64,000 nucleotides of DNA, taken from assembly GCF_030864355.1 (NCBI RefSeq), contig NC_083396.1:620001-684000 (forward strand). The letters run 5' to 3'. Within the stretch, counting starts at the first letter, position 1, and every line of letters begins with the position of its first letter. The stretch is from Cutaneotrichosporon cavernicola. Lineage: Eukaryota > Basidiomycota > Tremellomycetes > Trichosporonales > Trichosporonaceae. Shown here in pieces: positions 1-11,623 of this stretch. The notes under the pieces are model-generated. The model did not search any database. It saw nothing but the letters and a program-made list of their open reading frames with translations, and was not told the origin of the DNA. The translations under genes were made by a program, and so were the position numbers.

Positions 1-331
1 CCGCACAGCTCCATTAACAACACGGCAATGAACATCCACTACTCCACTCTACACTTCACTTGTCGCTCAACTCTGACGAATCAGAGCAAAGACGATGGGC
101 TCATCACTCAATTTCTCAAGCCACTCGCAGATTGGACTCGAGCATTAGATTCATGGCTCTTCATTATACTACAGGTACCTTGTTATTCAGAAGATGAGCG
201 ATATTTGCCTCTCGGCGGACTCCCCTGGTCGGGCGCATTCGCGAACTCTACGTCGGGTAGGAGCGGTGCTGGGTCGCTATGGCCAGCGTTTGGGCCGGGT
301 GGAACACGTGCGATAGGTCCGCAGAGACCAT
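1..331. other. Downstream flank, no gene seen
   Basis: Sequence beyond the 3' end of the permease gene. I see no conserved reading frame or RNA on either strand; a gene could lie mostly outside the window. Confidence 0.5.
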
Positions 332-2133
332 CTACAGGGTGTACCGGAACGAGGCGATTTGGCGGTCCGTCAAGTCCTCGTACTCCTCGAGACGCTGCAC
401 GATCTTGTCCTCCCCGTCTGAGGGCGGGGAGCTGATGCCGTCGCGGTGGCGGTTCTCGCGCTGCCACAGGATTCGCAAGACGAACATGAGCACACACGAC
501 ACGGCCTGCGAGACAATGATGGTGATCCAAGTGGTCCTGTAGCGGATTAGGGCTTCCTCGGTGTTGACGGTGTATGCGGCCTGGAATCAGATACTGACTT
601 GGGAGAGAAGAGGCATCTATACCCACGGCAATGTTGCCAACGTTGTAACCGATGAAGATGGCACCGTTCGTCACAGCCTTCTTGGTCGAGCCTGACATGA
701 GCTTTCCGACGTGTACTCTACTCACCAGCAGTGTTCGCACTCGCGAGAGCGAGGAGGATGACATATGGCGCTCCAAACGCAGCCACGAGCTGACATCAGC
801 ACAACAAATGCCCACCAGACTCACGTAGTATCCGATGAGCGGGCCGACAGTTGGGTGCCAAGGTGCTGCCCAGATTGTAATGGCGCCGACGATAACGGGC
901 ACACACGACACGCTGAACCACAGCGTTCGGTGGCCATACTTGTCCGCGAGCCAGCAGAAGAGCCAGATCGTGACGGCGGTAACCGCGCCACCCGGGATGG
1001 TGAGCGCGACACTGTTAACTCCCGAGTACCCCATCGACTTGATGATGATGGGTCCGAAGCCGGTGATAGCGCCATTGCAGAGGTACAGGAGGGCTGCGAT
1101 GACGAGGTAGATCCACGTCTTGGGGTCCAGGAGGGCCTCCTTTGCCTGTGCGGCAATGAAGGGGCGGCGATCACGGGCAAAGGGGTTCTCCTCAAACCTG
1201 CGGCGGAGGAGGGCTGCCTCGTCCGCCTTGAAGAGACGCCCTGGCTGGAGGGGAGAAGTGGGGAGGAAGATGCCCAGGAAGATGCCCCAGAAGATGGTCA
1301 CTCCGCCACAAAAGTAGTAGCTGTCGTCAGAGTGATCGGGTATGGTGCTCACATGTTCTTCCACGCGTGGGGTCCACCAGCTCTACCGAGGCCATAGTTG
1401 ATTGCGCCGGAGAACATGGAGAAGATACCACACGCAGAGTACCAGTATCCCATACGGACAGCCTGCTCACGAGGCTTGTACCACAATGCGATGATGGCGA
1501 CGAAGCATGGTGACACGCCGCTCTCAAGGAGACCGAGGAAGACGCGCTGGGCGTAGAGGCCGGGGTCTGAGTATGTGTAGGTAGAGGATGTATGTGGGAG
1601 AGGCATGTGTTAAACAGGTTGTGTGGAAGAGGCGCATTGGCACCAGAGAAAGGAAATGTTAGCTACCTAATGAGTGCCTGCCGCTCGACTCACAGTCCTG
1701 TACGACTACAGTGAGGATAGCCACGACGCCCCAGAGTGTGACGACGATACCCGTCATCAGGCGGAGGTTGTAGCGCGCAAACAAGAGTGCCATGGGCAAC
1801 ACAGCGACAATGTAGCCATAGTAAAAGGCTGCCACGGCGGTAGAGTACCGCGTTGTCGATGTCTTTCCATTGTGAGTGGTGGAGAGGTTCTATTGTCAGT
1901 CGGGTAGAGGGAGGCACACTCACGAGATCCTTGAGGATACCGAACGCAGCTGCGCTTCCGAGCGCCGCCTTGTCGTAGTATTGCATGCCAAAGGTGATGC
2001 CGAGGAGGGGGGTGAGAATCCAGTCGACCTTTCGGACGAGGCGGCGCTCAGCGACCTTGCGCTCGTCCGGGGAGAGGGTGAGCTCGACACTCGGTGTCTC
2101 GGCCTCGGCCTCGTGTTTCTCGGTGAGTGGCAT
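332..2133 (-). CDS. MFS permease, allantoate/Dal5 (anion:cation symporter) family
   Basis: Plasma-membrane major facilitator predicted to import a small organic anion such as allantoate, a vitamin or a related compound. Seven exons (1924-2133, 1694-1862, 1353-1566, 825-1320, 726-789, 627-691, 332-580) join to 488 aa. The N-terminus (RRLVRKVDWILTPLL, then GMQYYDKAALGSAA) is the family hallmark. It is followed by a helix around FYYGYIVAVLPMALL, the LLESGVSP segment, a hydrophobic second half (WLADKYGHR loop) and NGAIFIGYNVGNIA near helix 10. The ATG at 2133 is chosen because the conserved N-terminus follows closely. Substrate cannot be read from sequence. All introns have GT-AG ends; most are 32-61 nt. 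Confidence 0.9.
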
Positions 2134-4003
2134 TGTGTGATGGGGGTGGCGAGTTTGCAGGGTGGGCAACTGCGTGCGGAGCTCGTTTTATATTGCGGAT
2201 GCAGTCCCGCACCACGTATCTCAAGTGGCGACGAGGTCTGGGGGATGCAAAGACCTGGTGTGGGTCTGTGCGTAGATGCAACTGTTGCTTCGAGTCAGAT
2301 CCCAGTCGAGACAGAAGCAAGAGCCACTAGCCACTCACGGACAAGCCACTCGGCGTATTGGCGGGAGCGGACCTCCGAAGTCGAGCGTCGGGGCTTGGGT
2401 CCGGTCTGTGCTTTGTGCGGTTAGAAAATTACCTCCAGGGCGAGGCGGGTTGCTTTGCGTCTGATGGTAGCTCTGGGCGCAATGGATCCAACGTAGTCCG
2501 TGACGGAGTGAGCGGCGTCTATGCCGGTTTTGCAGCGTCTAGAGATAGTTGGTGTTTGACAGTGGCCAGTGTCATCGAGTTAAATCCTAATGCAATGCGG
2601 GGCAGCGAGGGGCAGCGAGTGTGCGGGGTACGTCACTCGGCGTATAGTGTTGCTCCGGCGCTGTCAGCTGGAGTTTTCTGATCGCATTGGCTATTGGCTG
2701 CGACATTCCTCCAACTTGAGCTTTATCAAAAGTCTGTAAAACGTTGCAAGATCAAGTTTTGATTCCGCCAAGGGTAGTCGTCAAGGTATTTGATCCCAGT
2801 TATCGGGAATAGTTCCGGCTTCCAAGTCTGGAATCAAAGACCACATTCCTCTCCACCTCCTCAGCTGCGATTGGGCCATTGTCACCATTGCCCGACATGA
2901 CCCTCGGAACGTTCACAGTTGGCAGGCACACGAGTGGAATGCTTCGTGCTGCTGCGACAGCTGGACAGCTGGAAGAGGGCACCGCGTGAGAGCAATGGCG
3001 TCACAGCCAAAACACTCCGGTCGCGTTCCATCTCACATCTCGACCGCACACTTTGTTATCAACTGCCGCCCGGAGTGCCGTCAACGCTAACATACCTCGC
3101 TGCCATTCAATGAGCTACGGTGCTTCCTTGACCAACGTCATCAGTGCTAGACATACACACCGGATCTTGGCCGTGCGAGACACATACCCCGAAGCGGCGC
3201 GGACACTTGGCCACATGCCATGTGCGGAATCCTGTCGGTGATGACGCCGCGCATCACATGCCAATCTGCGGTCTCTCGGCCCGCACGGCAGCCGTGAGCG
3301 CATCCGTCCGCATCTCCGCTTCTTGGAATCTCCAGTTGGCACGACGACTAGACGCTGAGATCTAGAAGCGGTACTTGGAACGGAAGGCGACTTGATTGAC
3401 TTTATCTGAGCGGCTGTCCTAGGATAAGTTGTAGACACCATGACCAACTCAGTGTGGTTACGGAAACCGCCATCCCGGGTGGTTGATAACCTTAACATTG
3501 AGTGGGGTAGGGTTGACTGAATTGCACCATCTCTGTGGCACATCAGATCGCTGCCTCGATTGACCATCAAGTGATCTCTAGTTGGTTGCTGCGTCGAGAA
3601 CTTGGTAGCACAAGTGTCGGGCTTGAAAGCGCCATTCAATCTGTAGTTTGGCATGGCGTGGTCTCCCGAGCTTGGCTATCTCCAAGGCACTCCAGTTCCA
3701 ATGTCTGGGGAAAGCAGGCAGCTGCATTTCACCTAACTTGAATGTAGCAGCGTACTCTGGAAACCTTAATAGCGCCGCTGGCTATGGCAGCAACATGTTG
3801 TGACTGGCCACCAGTATCAGTGGGTGAACAATCACTTCAGCACCACCAACAGTACAAATCAGTCGCAGTGCATTATGGACACAACATGCGCGGCTGCTAC
3901 TACAGGCCTTCTACCAGGCCTTGCCGGCGCGTGGTGCTCTATGCTGTCCACACCACCCGCACGGCCATCTCAACCCCCCTTTATTAACACGCCAGATCGA
4001 CGT
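2134..4003. other. Intergenic, promoter side of the permease
   Basis: About 1.9 kb between the permease start and the eEF1B-gamma stop. Open frames are short, lack splice logic and resemble no family I know. It probably contains the permease promoter; nothing else is visible. Confidence 0.5.
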
Positions 4004-5638
4004 TTACTTGAGAACCTTGCCGTCGGCGAACTCCTTGCCGTCGATCTTGAGGTCCCAGGCGAGGGCACCCTCGAAGAACTCCTTGTCCTCGGGCTTGCCC
4101 TGGACGTCGAGCTTGGTGAAGGTGTACGACTCGTGGTCGGGGGCGGCTGAGACGATGGGGAGGGCGTCCTGGCCACGGACAATGAGGGCACCGGCGATGA
4201 CCGAGTCGTTGTTCACGCCGAGGACACCCGTCGAACCGAACGCGTACTTGCGGGTCGCCTCGAGACGAGTGAAGAAGCCGCCAATCTGGTTGTTGGACAT
4301 GAAGGTCATGGTGAGCTCGTCGTTGTAATTGAAGTCCATGCGCCAGATCGAGAAGCCCTCCCAGTCAAAGTTCTTGTAGAACCACTCGAGCGAGCTGTTG
4401 GCACCGCGGGTGTCGAGGTTCGAGTACTGGCGCTTCCACTCCTCGAGGTTGAACGACGACTTCGGGAGGTCGTCAAGGGGGTTGCGCTCGGCCTTGGGCG
4501 CAGGAGGGGCAAGGTCAATGTCCTCGTCCTCGGGCTCCTTCTCCTTGGGCTTCTTCTCCTTCTTCTCGGCCTTGGGCTTCTCCTCCTTGGGGGCCTTCTC
4601 CTTCTTGGGGGCCTTGGCCGGAGCCTGGAACGCAGGCATCTTCTCAATGAACTCGACGGTGCCGAAGACCTTGGCGATCTTGGGGTGGCGGACGACCGTG
4701 TTGGTGTAGCGCACAACGTTGGGGACCTTGGCACGGAGCGAGGCGTCAACAAGCGAGGTGAACGAGTTGGTGAGGGAAGTGGCGAGGAAGATGTCGGCGA
4801 TGGTGAGGCGCTCGCCGACGATGTAGGTCTTCTTCAGGAGGATCTTGTCGAGGGTCTCGAGACGGCCCATAACCTCGCCAAGGACGCCCTCAAAGACGGG
4901 CTTGTTGTAGGGGAGGCGGTTGTTGAGCATCCGCATGGCAACACCAGTCTTGATCATGATCTCCTGGTCGGCAAAGTACTGCCACTCGCGGACCTCAGCG
5001 GCGACCTCCTTGTCGGCGGGGACGAGGTCCGAGTTAGGGGCGAGCGACGCGACTGTACGTTAGTGGGGCGCGTCGGCGATCAAACGAATGGAGAGTGAAG
5101 GGCGACGGCGTGCGGATCAGAAAATGCGGTACCACCCGCGGAAATTATCGACACAGTGTCATTAAGACAGGGATAACTGAAGTTTACGTCTCATCATGAA
5201 AACCGGCCAGAGCACGGTGCACGCCGCCGCGCCTCGAGCGCGAACTAGGGGATAGGGATAGAGTTGGGGTTGTGATGGAGGATATCAAAGGAGCAGAGAG
5301 GGAAGATTATGCAAGTGAGCAGAGGAGGGAAGGTTCCTAATGGCCTCGGCCTCTTGCCCACCTTCCTTGACTCGCTCCGTCTGACAAAACGCGACGTGAC
5401 ACTCACAGTAGTCCGCAATAGCACCCGACTCCTGGAGGCAGAGGCCATCGGCACCCTCAAACGCGGGGAGGTAGCCAAGAGGGAACTTCTTGAGGAACTC
5501 GGGGGTCTTCCAGGCGCCGTCCTTCATGGTGAAGTTGGGGTCAGTCTCCACTTCGAGGCCGGCGTAGGTCGCGACCGCGAGGGCGCGGCGGAAGCGCGAG
5601 TTTCCAGAGAAGCCATAGAGCTTGCCGATAGGAGCCAT
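4004..5638 (-). CDS. TEF4: Translation elongation factor 1B, gamma subunit
   Basis: Structural subunit of the eEF1B guanine-nucleotide exchange complex that reloads eEF1A with GTP in the cytosol. Exons 5407-5638 and 4004-5052 give 426 aa, normal for the family. Residues 1 to about 215 form a glutathione-transferase-like domain (GKLYGFSGNSRFRRALA, LPAFEGADG, ESGAIADY). A charged lysine/glutamate linker around 220-265 follows, then the EF1G C-terminal domain (PLDDLPKSSFNLEEWKRQYS, NNQIGGFFTRLEA, WDLKIDGKEFADGKVLK). The 354-nt intron is long for this genome. A GTGAGT donor at about 5688 and a CAACCAAG acceptor directly before the ATG suggest a second intron in the 5' leader. Confidence 0.96.
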
Positions 5639-6075
5639 CTTGGTTGTCAGTGGATGTGACGAGGATGTTCTGAGAAGGTTGACTCACTTTTGAGGTTTTG
5701 GTGGAAGAGAAAGTAGCGGCAGGCTTTCAACAATTTTGCTCACCCTAGGCGCCCCAACCTCCAGGTCTTTCGGTCCCTTCCTTGATTGTAGTTGGAGGCT
5801 TACCTCACAGTTACCTTAGAAAGCCACGCGGCGGCTCAAGGTACGCCTTAAATCCAGGCACCGGCTTCCCATATCTCCGCAGACGGTGGCACTCTGTCCT
5901 GGGTGGAGGTCATCCACTAGTTTCAGTTACATTACGAGTTTATGCATGCCAGGTCCCAGGTCATTCATCATCAACAGGTCATCAACAGGTCAACACAACA
6001 TGGTACAGGTTTACCTTCTATGCCCTCTAGTTACATGGCACATTTCATCCAAGGCGACGCTTCTTCGAGACGCCC
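5639..6075. promoter_or_regulatory. eEF1B-gamma promoter and leader region
   Basis: This gap holds the eEF1B-gamma promoter and the nbs1 3' flank. The likely leader intron spans roughly 5640-5688. No discrete promoter element stands out. Confidence 0.4.
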
Positions 6076-9000
6076 TTAAACACCTTCCGTCAGCATACTG
6101 TCTGTCTCTATTTGGTAGCTCACAATGTCATCATCGTCGTCCTCCACAAGCAGCTTACGACGAGCAGATGCGCGAGTCGAACCCGCAGTTGCACGCGTGC
6201 TGCTCGGCACCTCGTAGTCAAAATTAATCGTCGAGAGCCCGCTAGCAGGCACAGTGCTCGACACTCCCGCACTGCGTGTTCCACGCGTACGCGTGGTTGA
6301 GCGAGCAGTTGCGAACACAGGCTCATCGTCCGATCCATCGTCAAACACCACCGCACGCGACGCCTGGGTTCCGCGCCGAGTACGAGACTGCGTGGGAGGA
6401 GGAGCAGGCGTAGTCGAATTCGATCGCTCCGAGATTGCACTCCCGGCACGCGTGTTGCGGCGGCGAGGGGCTGGGTCTGCCTGTGACTGGCTCAAAGGCG
6501 TGATACCGCGGCGGCGCGTATTTGCCACAGGAACGAATTCTCCCTCTGCGTCCTCCTCCTCCTGGATCTGGGTGAGGGTGCGGCGCTTCGAACGCGGAAG
6601 GAGTGGCGCATCGTCTTCGTCCTCAAGCATGGCAACACCCTGAGACTGCGTCTTGGACTGTGTCCCTTGCAACTTCTTCTGGGAGCCGCGCTGTGTACCA
6701 CGCTGTGTCTCCACGGCCTCCGCCTTCCAATAGGCTAATGTCAGCTGACGTACAGCTAGGCTGACTTACGTTGCTCACCCATCTCCGCCGCCTCCGTCGA
6801 CACAGCTAGCATCACCTGCAGCGGTTGGCGGCGAGTGATGTTTTTCTGATATCAGACAGCTCTGCCACGTAATTCACCTTCTTAAACTTCTTAAAATTCG
6901 GCCGGCCGTCGTCTGCCAGTGGAGGTAAGACCCGCGGTGGATCCGCGCGGAGGAGGTCCTTGCGGACAATCTCGATAAAGTTACCGCGCAGATCGTCGTT
7001 AAAGTCGCGGACGACCGCGTAATCCACGTCCTTCTTCTGTTGGGCCGCCTTGCGGATATGCATGGCGTTGAACTCGCGGTCCATGTCGTCCAGACCGGCC
7101 TTCTTCGACTTCTTGATCGCCTGCAGGAAGGCCTCATCTTTGTCTACCTGTGATGGCGGCATGGGTAAATCATCTGGGGTCCCGTCCTTGCTCTTGGTCT
7201 TAGATGGGGCCTTGTTGGTCTTCTTCGCCTGACTCTTGCTGGCATTCTTGACCGGGCTCGCGTCCGTTTTGGTAGGGACCTCGACCTCCTCAGGAGTCTC
7301 ATCGCGGGTGGTCTCCGGCGTCTCCCTCGCCAACTGAGGAGCAGACTTGGCTGATGCACCACGTTTCGGGCGCGCGCGGATGGCCTTCGTCACGAAGTCT
7401 TCCTCGTCGATTTCCATGAGTTCTTCGACAGATTCCTGACGGGGACCCCGTGTACGTTGGCGCTTGGTCGGTTGGGGGTTGAGGCTCTCCGTCTCGCGCT
7501 TGGTCTCCTCGTAAAGGTCACGAATCTCGCGAGCCTTCTGCTGCTTTTTGACCTCCTCCTCGTACTGAATCGTCGTGTCGAAGTCGTCTAAGACTGACGA
7601 CGCTTGAGTGGCACCAGCCCGCCGCTTGAGCCTGCGTGTGCCTGGACGAGCCGTCGACGGTGGGGCCATAGAGCCGGCCTTAAAATTGTTAGCTTACCCA
7701 GCAGCTCGAATGAAACCAACCTGCGTGTCAAGGGCGAAGGAGTCTGGAACTCGGTGGCTTGCGTGTATCCCAGGGAACAGTTGAGTTCCAGAAGCACCAG
7801 ACGAGAACTGGGTGTCCGCTGCAAACGACGGCGCAGGCTGTGATGGGCCAGCTTGAGTCGCATCATCCATGCCCATGTCGTCGTCGACATCAACCTTGGC
7901 TCGGCCAGCGCGGCGGCGGAGTGGCTGAGGTCAGTTGCTGACCGGAGGCGAAAGCTGACCTTCTTCACCGCCGGTTTGGTTAGGGTTGCAGGCTCCTCAG
8001 TTGGAGGTGTCGGCGCTCCCTCTGGGTCTACGGTTTCCGGATCGGGATATGTTGATGGGACGACGTCTGACTGCACGGAGGCAGCCCGGGAGGCTGAGCG
8101 CGACGCGGTGCCCGCTCGGCGGGTTAATCTCCGTGTTGGCCGCATGGGCTCGGCCGTCGCTGCCTCTGCAGGTGCAGGTTCGGGTGGAGCCAGCTCCTCG
8201 CGGGTTGCTGCGGCTGTTCCCGCGGACACTGAAGCAGATTCTGCTTTGTCAGTTGAGACGCGGCCACCACTTACGCTCAGGACGTCCGCCAGTCTTCCTC
8301 CTGAAGTACTCCTCCACACTTCCATCCCTCACCACGCCCCACACAAGCGGACCAACTCCGCCAAGGTAGATATTCGCCCTGGAGTCAGCAAAGTGCGATT
8401 TGGGATTCACTTGTAGGATGGGTTGGTGACGGCGTCATCGAAGCTGACACCCTTTGCCTCTAAGTCCTTCTTGAGCGAGGGGAGGTATGCGATGATGATC
8501 TCGCGGCCTTCTGCATCAGCGCTGGCGCGAATGGGCGCGAGGCGTTCCAGGAAGCCTGACCCAGACGCTGGTGGGGACGAGAGCATGTCGAGCTCCCTGT
8601 ACGTTGCTCCCATCGCGGACAGGTAGACACTGTCCTTCAATTGCTGCTGTCAGTTCATGCCGACGTTACCAACCTCACTTTTCTGGGACCCATGAGGCCA
8701 ATGACGTAGAATCTCTCGAAGAGAGTGCGGTTGGACGCGTCAATCCGCCATGAGCCTGGGTCGGCGCGGTGTGTCGGTAGACCCTCCTTCATCTTGGGAA
8801 GGAAGTCGTCCAAGTCGGGCATGGTGAACGAGTCCTCCCAGTCGGCGGTCTTCTTCCAGCACACCTTGAGGCGGTTACTGAGGATGCTGAGCCATCCAGA
8901 GGTGACAATCGGCACGCCGTAACACACTGCCAGTGAGGGGTTCGAGGCGTTGCTTAGCTCCTCGGCCACGACGACATCCGTGTTTGCGTCGGTCTTCGTC

Positions 9001-9628
9001 GTCCACGACACACCTGTTGTCAGCTCCGCCAATAAAAGGGTCCCACAATGCTTCCTGAGACCGTCCTTGAATTCCTCCGTCTCGTTCTTGAACCCGTCGT
9101 ACGCGATCTGCAGGTCCTGCCACTCGGCGCTGGTGTCAACTCGTTGGACCGCTGAGGAGCTAGGGAAGCTGGCGGGCTCACTAGAAGTCTACACCGGTGA
9201 CGATGCTGATCCCGTTCCCGATGGGTGCAAAGTCGTAGCTAACCCCTCCGTCTAGCTCTTCAACGTCATAGTCGTCTCTGCGGTACGTCGCGGACGGGAG
9301 GCGTTGGCTGAGCGCCTTGGTAGGGGGGAAGGTGCCGTTCTTCTTCGGCTCGACGCGCCAGCTGAGCGTAGGTGGTGTCTTGAACTGTTGTCAGATCAGA
9401 ATAAGCTATAAGCTTACATCCGCAGGATTCCAGTCCCCGACCTCGAGGACGCCTTCCTTGGGGCGGACTGCACGGTCACCGAAGCGGATGTCGGCGGCCT
9501 TGTCGCGCCCTACGAGGTAAGACCGGCGCTGCTCAAGCACGAATGTGAACTCTGATATCAGCTAGATGGAAGCCAACAAGCTTACCTGATTGCCCGTTGA
9601 CTGAGCCGCGGGCTTTGACTAGCCACAT
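6076..9628 (-). CDS. nbs1: Nibrin/Nbs1 subunit of the Mre11-Rad50-Nbs1 complex
   Basis: DNA double-strand-break sensor and scaffold that binds Mre11 and recruits the Tel1/ATM kinase in the nucleus. Eleven exons (9586-9628, 9418-9551, 9195-9384, 8679-9151, 8411-8646, 8275-8378, 7960-8243, 7721-7924, 6878-7678, 6770-6845, 6076-6734) join in frame to 1067 aa. An FHA domain lies at about 10-115 (SYLVGRDKAADI). Two BRCT-like regions follow to about 390 (YGVPIVTSGWLSI; FYVIGLMG). The Mre11-binding motif NFKKFKK is at about 817-823, followed by KNITRRQPLQVML. An acidic C-terminus (VEDDDDDIVSY) resembles the ATM/Tel1-binding tail. At 1067 aa it is longer than human (754) or fission yeast (613) nibrin; the excess is low-complexity linker. 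The third intron boundary (9152-9194) is the least certain. Confidence 0.85.
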
Positions 9629-9990
9629 GATCAGTGGGGGAGGTATGAAAGGTCGAATGTAGACTTGATGGTAACGATGGCGATGGTTGCCGCGCATCAA
9701 CAATCCAGGAACGGGCGCGTTCGTCAACCGGGGAATGGAGATTCGGACATGTCCGTGCCTACGAGTTGCCACTCAAACACCACTCCTGGCTGTGGACGAC
9801 GCACCCCCTCTTCATCTCATCATCACAATCTTCCATCGCCACCCCGCGCTTCACCAGCCCCGTTGGTCTTTCTTCCCATCGTCTTCTCAAAGCACGCCAT
9901 CCTCCAGTCGCCCCAACCGTTCGCGCCATCCAGCCGACTCCATAACTCCCCTTCCCCCGCCCTGCAGTCCCTCCCCTTCAGCCTGGCGCG
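9629..9990. promoter_or_regulatory. Divergent promoter, nbs1/VPS24
   Basis: Shared 5' region of two divergent genes. It becomes C/T-rich toward VPS24, as is usual just before basidiomycete start codons. No specific motif is claimed. Confidence 0.45.
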
Positions 9991-10773
9991 ATGAAGAGCC
10001 TCAACCGGTGGCTGTACGGCCCAACTCCCGAAGAGCGCGTGCGCGAATGGCGGAGGAAACTGCGTCAGAACCAGCGCGAGGTGGACCGCGAGATTGCGAA
10101 TGTGCGTGGCCTCCGATAAGGCTGTTACGGGAGGGGCATGCTGCCCACTCCATTCCACACCGAGCACTGCTGACAGCCAGCTCGACCGCGCAACACTCAA
10201 GTCACGCGGTGAGCTCAAGACGTTAGCGAAGAAGAACGATGTCAAGAGCGCACGTATCCTCGCCAAGGAGATTGTGCGCGCCAACAAGCAGCGCGATCGG
10301 CTACAGTCCACCAAGGCCCGCATCAACTCGGTCGACATGCAGCTGCAGCACCAGCTCGGTACGCCAACCGGTGGTTCACGAGCTAACATCAGCCATGGTC
10401 AAGGTGACAGGAGCGTTCCAGAAGTCGACCGAGATCATGAAGGCAACGAACCAGCTCGTCAAGCTGCCGCAGCTGAGCGCGACGATGCGGGAAATGAGCA
10501 TGGAGATGATGAAGGTGCGTTTCCCCGGGAGTGGGCTGACACCAGTCGGGCATTATGGAGGAGATGATGGAAGAGACGATGGAGGGGCTCGACGACGAAG
10601 AGCTGGAGGAGGAGGCGGACGAGGAGGTGGAGAAGGTGCTTTTCGAGCTCACCGATGGCAAGCTCGGGCAGGCGGGGCGTGTCGGCACCGAGTTGCCGGC
10701 CGAGGAGGAGGTCGAGAACGAGGTCGAGATGGAGCGCATGCGGCGCGAGATGAACGACCTGCTCAACGCCTAA
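9991..10773 (+). CDS. VPS24: ESCRT-III subunit Vps24/CHMP3
   Basis: Subunit of the ESCRT-III filament that drives membrane scission at endosomes. Exons 9991-10101, 10181-10358, 10393-10514 and 10546-10773 give 212 aa. The basic helix-1 core is clear (PEERVREWRRKLRQNQREV), then ARILAKEIVRANKQRDRL, the AFQKSTEIMKATNQLVKLP segment and MREMSMEMMK. The acidic C-terminal half (GIMEEMMEETMEGLDDEELE) ends in a MIM1-like RMRREMNDLLNA helix for the Vps4 MIT domain. Introns 2 and 3 are 34 and 31 nt. Its 3' end faces Dpm3 across 77 bp. Confidence 0.95.
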
Positions 10774-10850
10774 AGCTAGAGCACTATGTGCATGTACCAC
10801 CATTGTCTATCTCTACATACAGTCACGCGTGTGTCTATGGGTTTCGCGGG

Positions 10851-11293
10851 CTAATCGACGGTGACGCCCTGGTCGCGTAGCTCGTTCTTGGCCTGCGCGA
10901 TCTCAGTGAGCAGGGACTCATACGCGTCGGGCGTGTCGTGGAAGCGGACGAGGCCGAGGCCGAGAGACATGAGCGAATATGACCCGAAGGACACGAGGAG
11001 CCACCATGGGAGCTAGTGTAAGCGACAGCGTGCACCGGGCCCACGACAGCTGAGGAGCGCGGGTGAGGGTAGTAGGAAGAGGAGCGGACGAGACCGACCT
11101 CATGACCTGCTGTATTCTGGAGAGAAGACTAGCAGACGACGAGAGGAAGCTTCCACATGCGACTCACAACGGGCAGGATAAGGTCGGCTGTGTCTTGGTC
11201 AACCAGCGGCACTGGGAGAATCGCAAAGAGCATGAGGAGATAGACGAGGGTGGCCGGCACCGCAGCGGCGAGGAAACGTGTTCCCTTGGACAT
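10851..11293 (-). CDS. DPM3: Dolichol-phosphate mannosyltransferase subunit 3
   Basis: Small ER membrane protein that tethers and stabilises the Dpm1 catalytic subunit, which makes the mannose donor for N-glycans, O-mannosylation and GPI anchors. Exons 11168-11293 and 10851-11012 give 95 aa, the usual length. Two membrane helices are visible (FLAAAVPATLVYLLMLFAIL and LPWWLLVSFGSYSLMSLGLG). They are followed by the cytosolic tail VRFHDTPDAYESLLTEI, where the DxPxAxxxLxxEI pattern is diagnostic. Confidence 0.92.
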
Positions 11294-11623
11294 TGTAAGG
11301 AGTGTCGGTAGTTGGGCCTGGGGGTTGAGATGAATGAGAAGTGTGCAGAGGCGCAACAAGCTCAAGCGTGGAGGGAAAGCGGAGATTCGTTGCCATATCC
11401 GCTGAAGGCGGGTGGAGGTGGTAAAGATTGGCTTCGGGGTTGTTGACATCGGTTGCAACTCTGACTCACGCGACTCACGTCGAACACTCATATCTGCATT
11501 TTAGCGAGTCGGTGTACATCGTAGGCGAAGGGCCACATCGGTAACGCGAGGCCTTTACAACTTTCTCTTCTCCGAGGACATCGCACCGATCCTCCACTCC
11601 CACCTTCACTCCACCCAGTTGCC
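11294..11623. promoter_or_regulatory. Divergent promoter, DPM3/Pol X-like gene
   Basis: Short divergent intergenic region. I see no clear TATA box or named motif. Confidence 0.4.
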
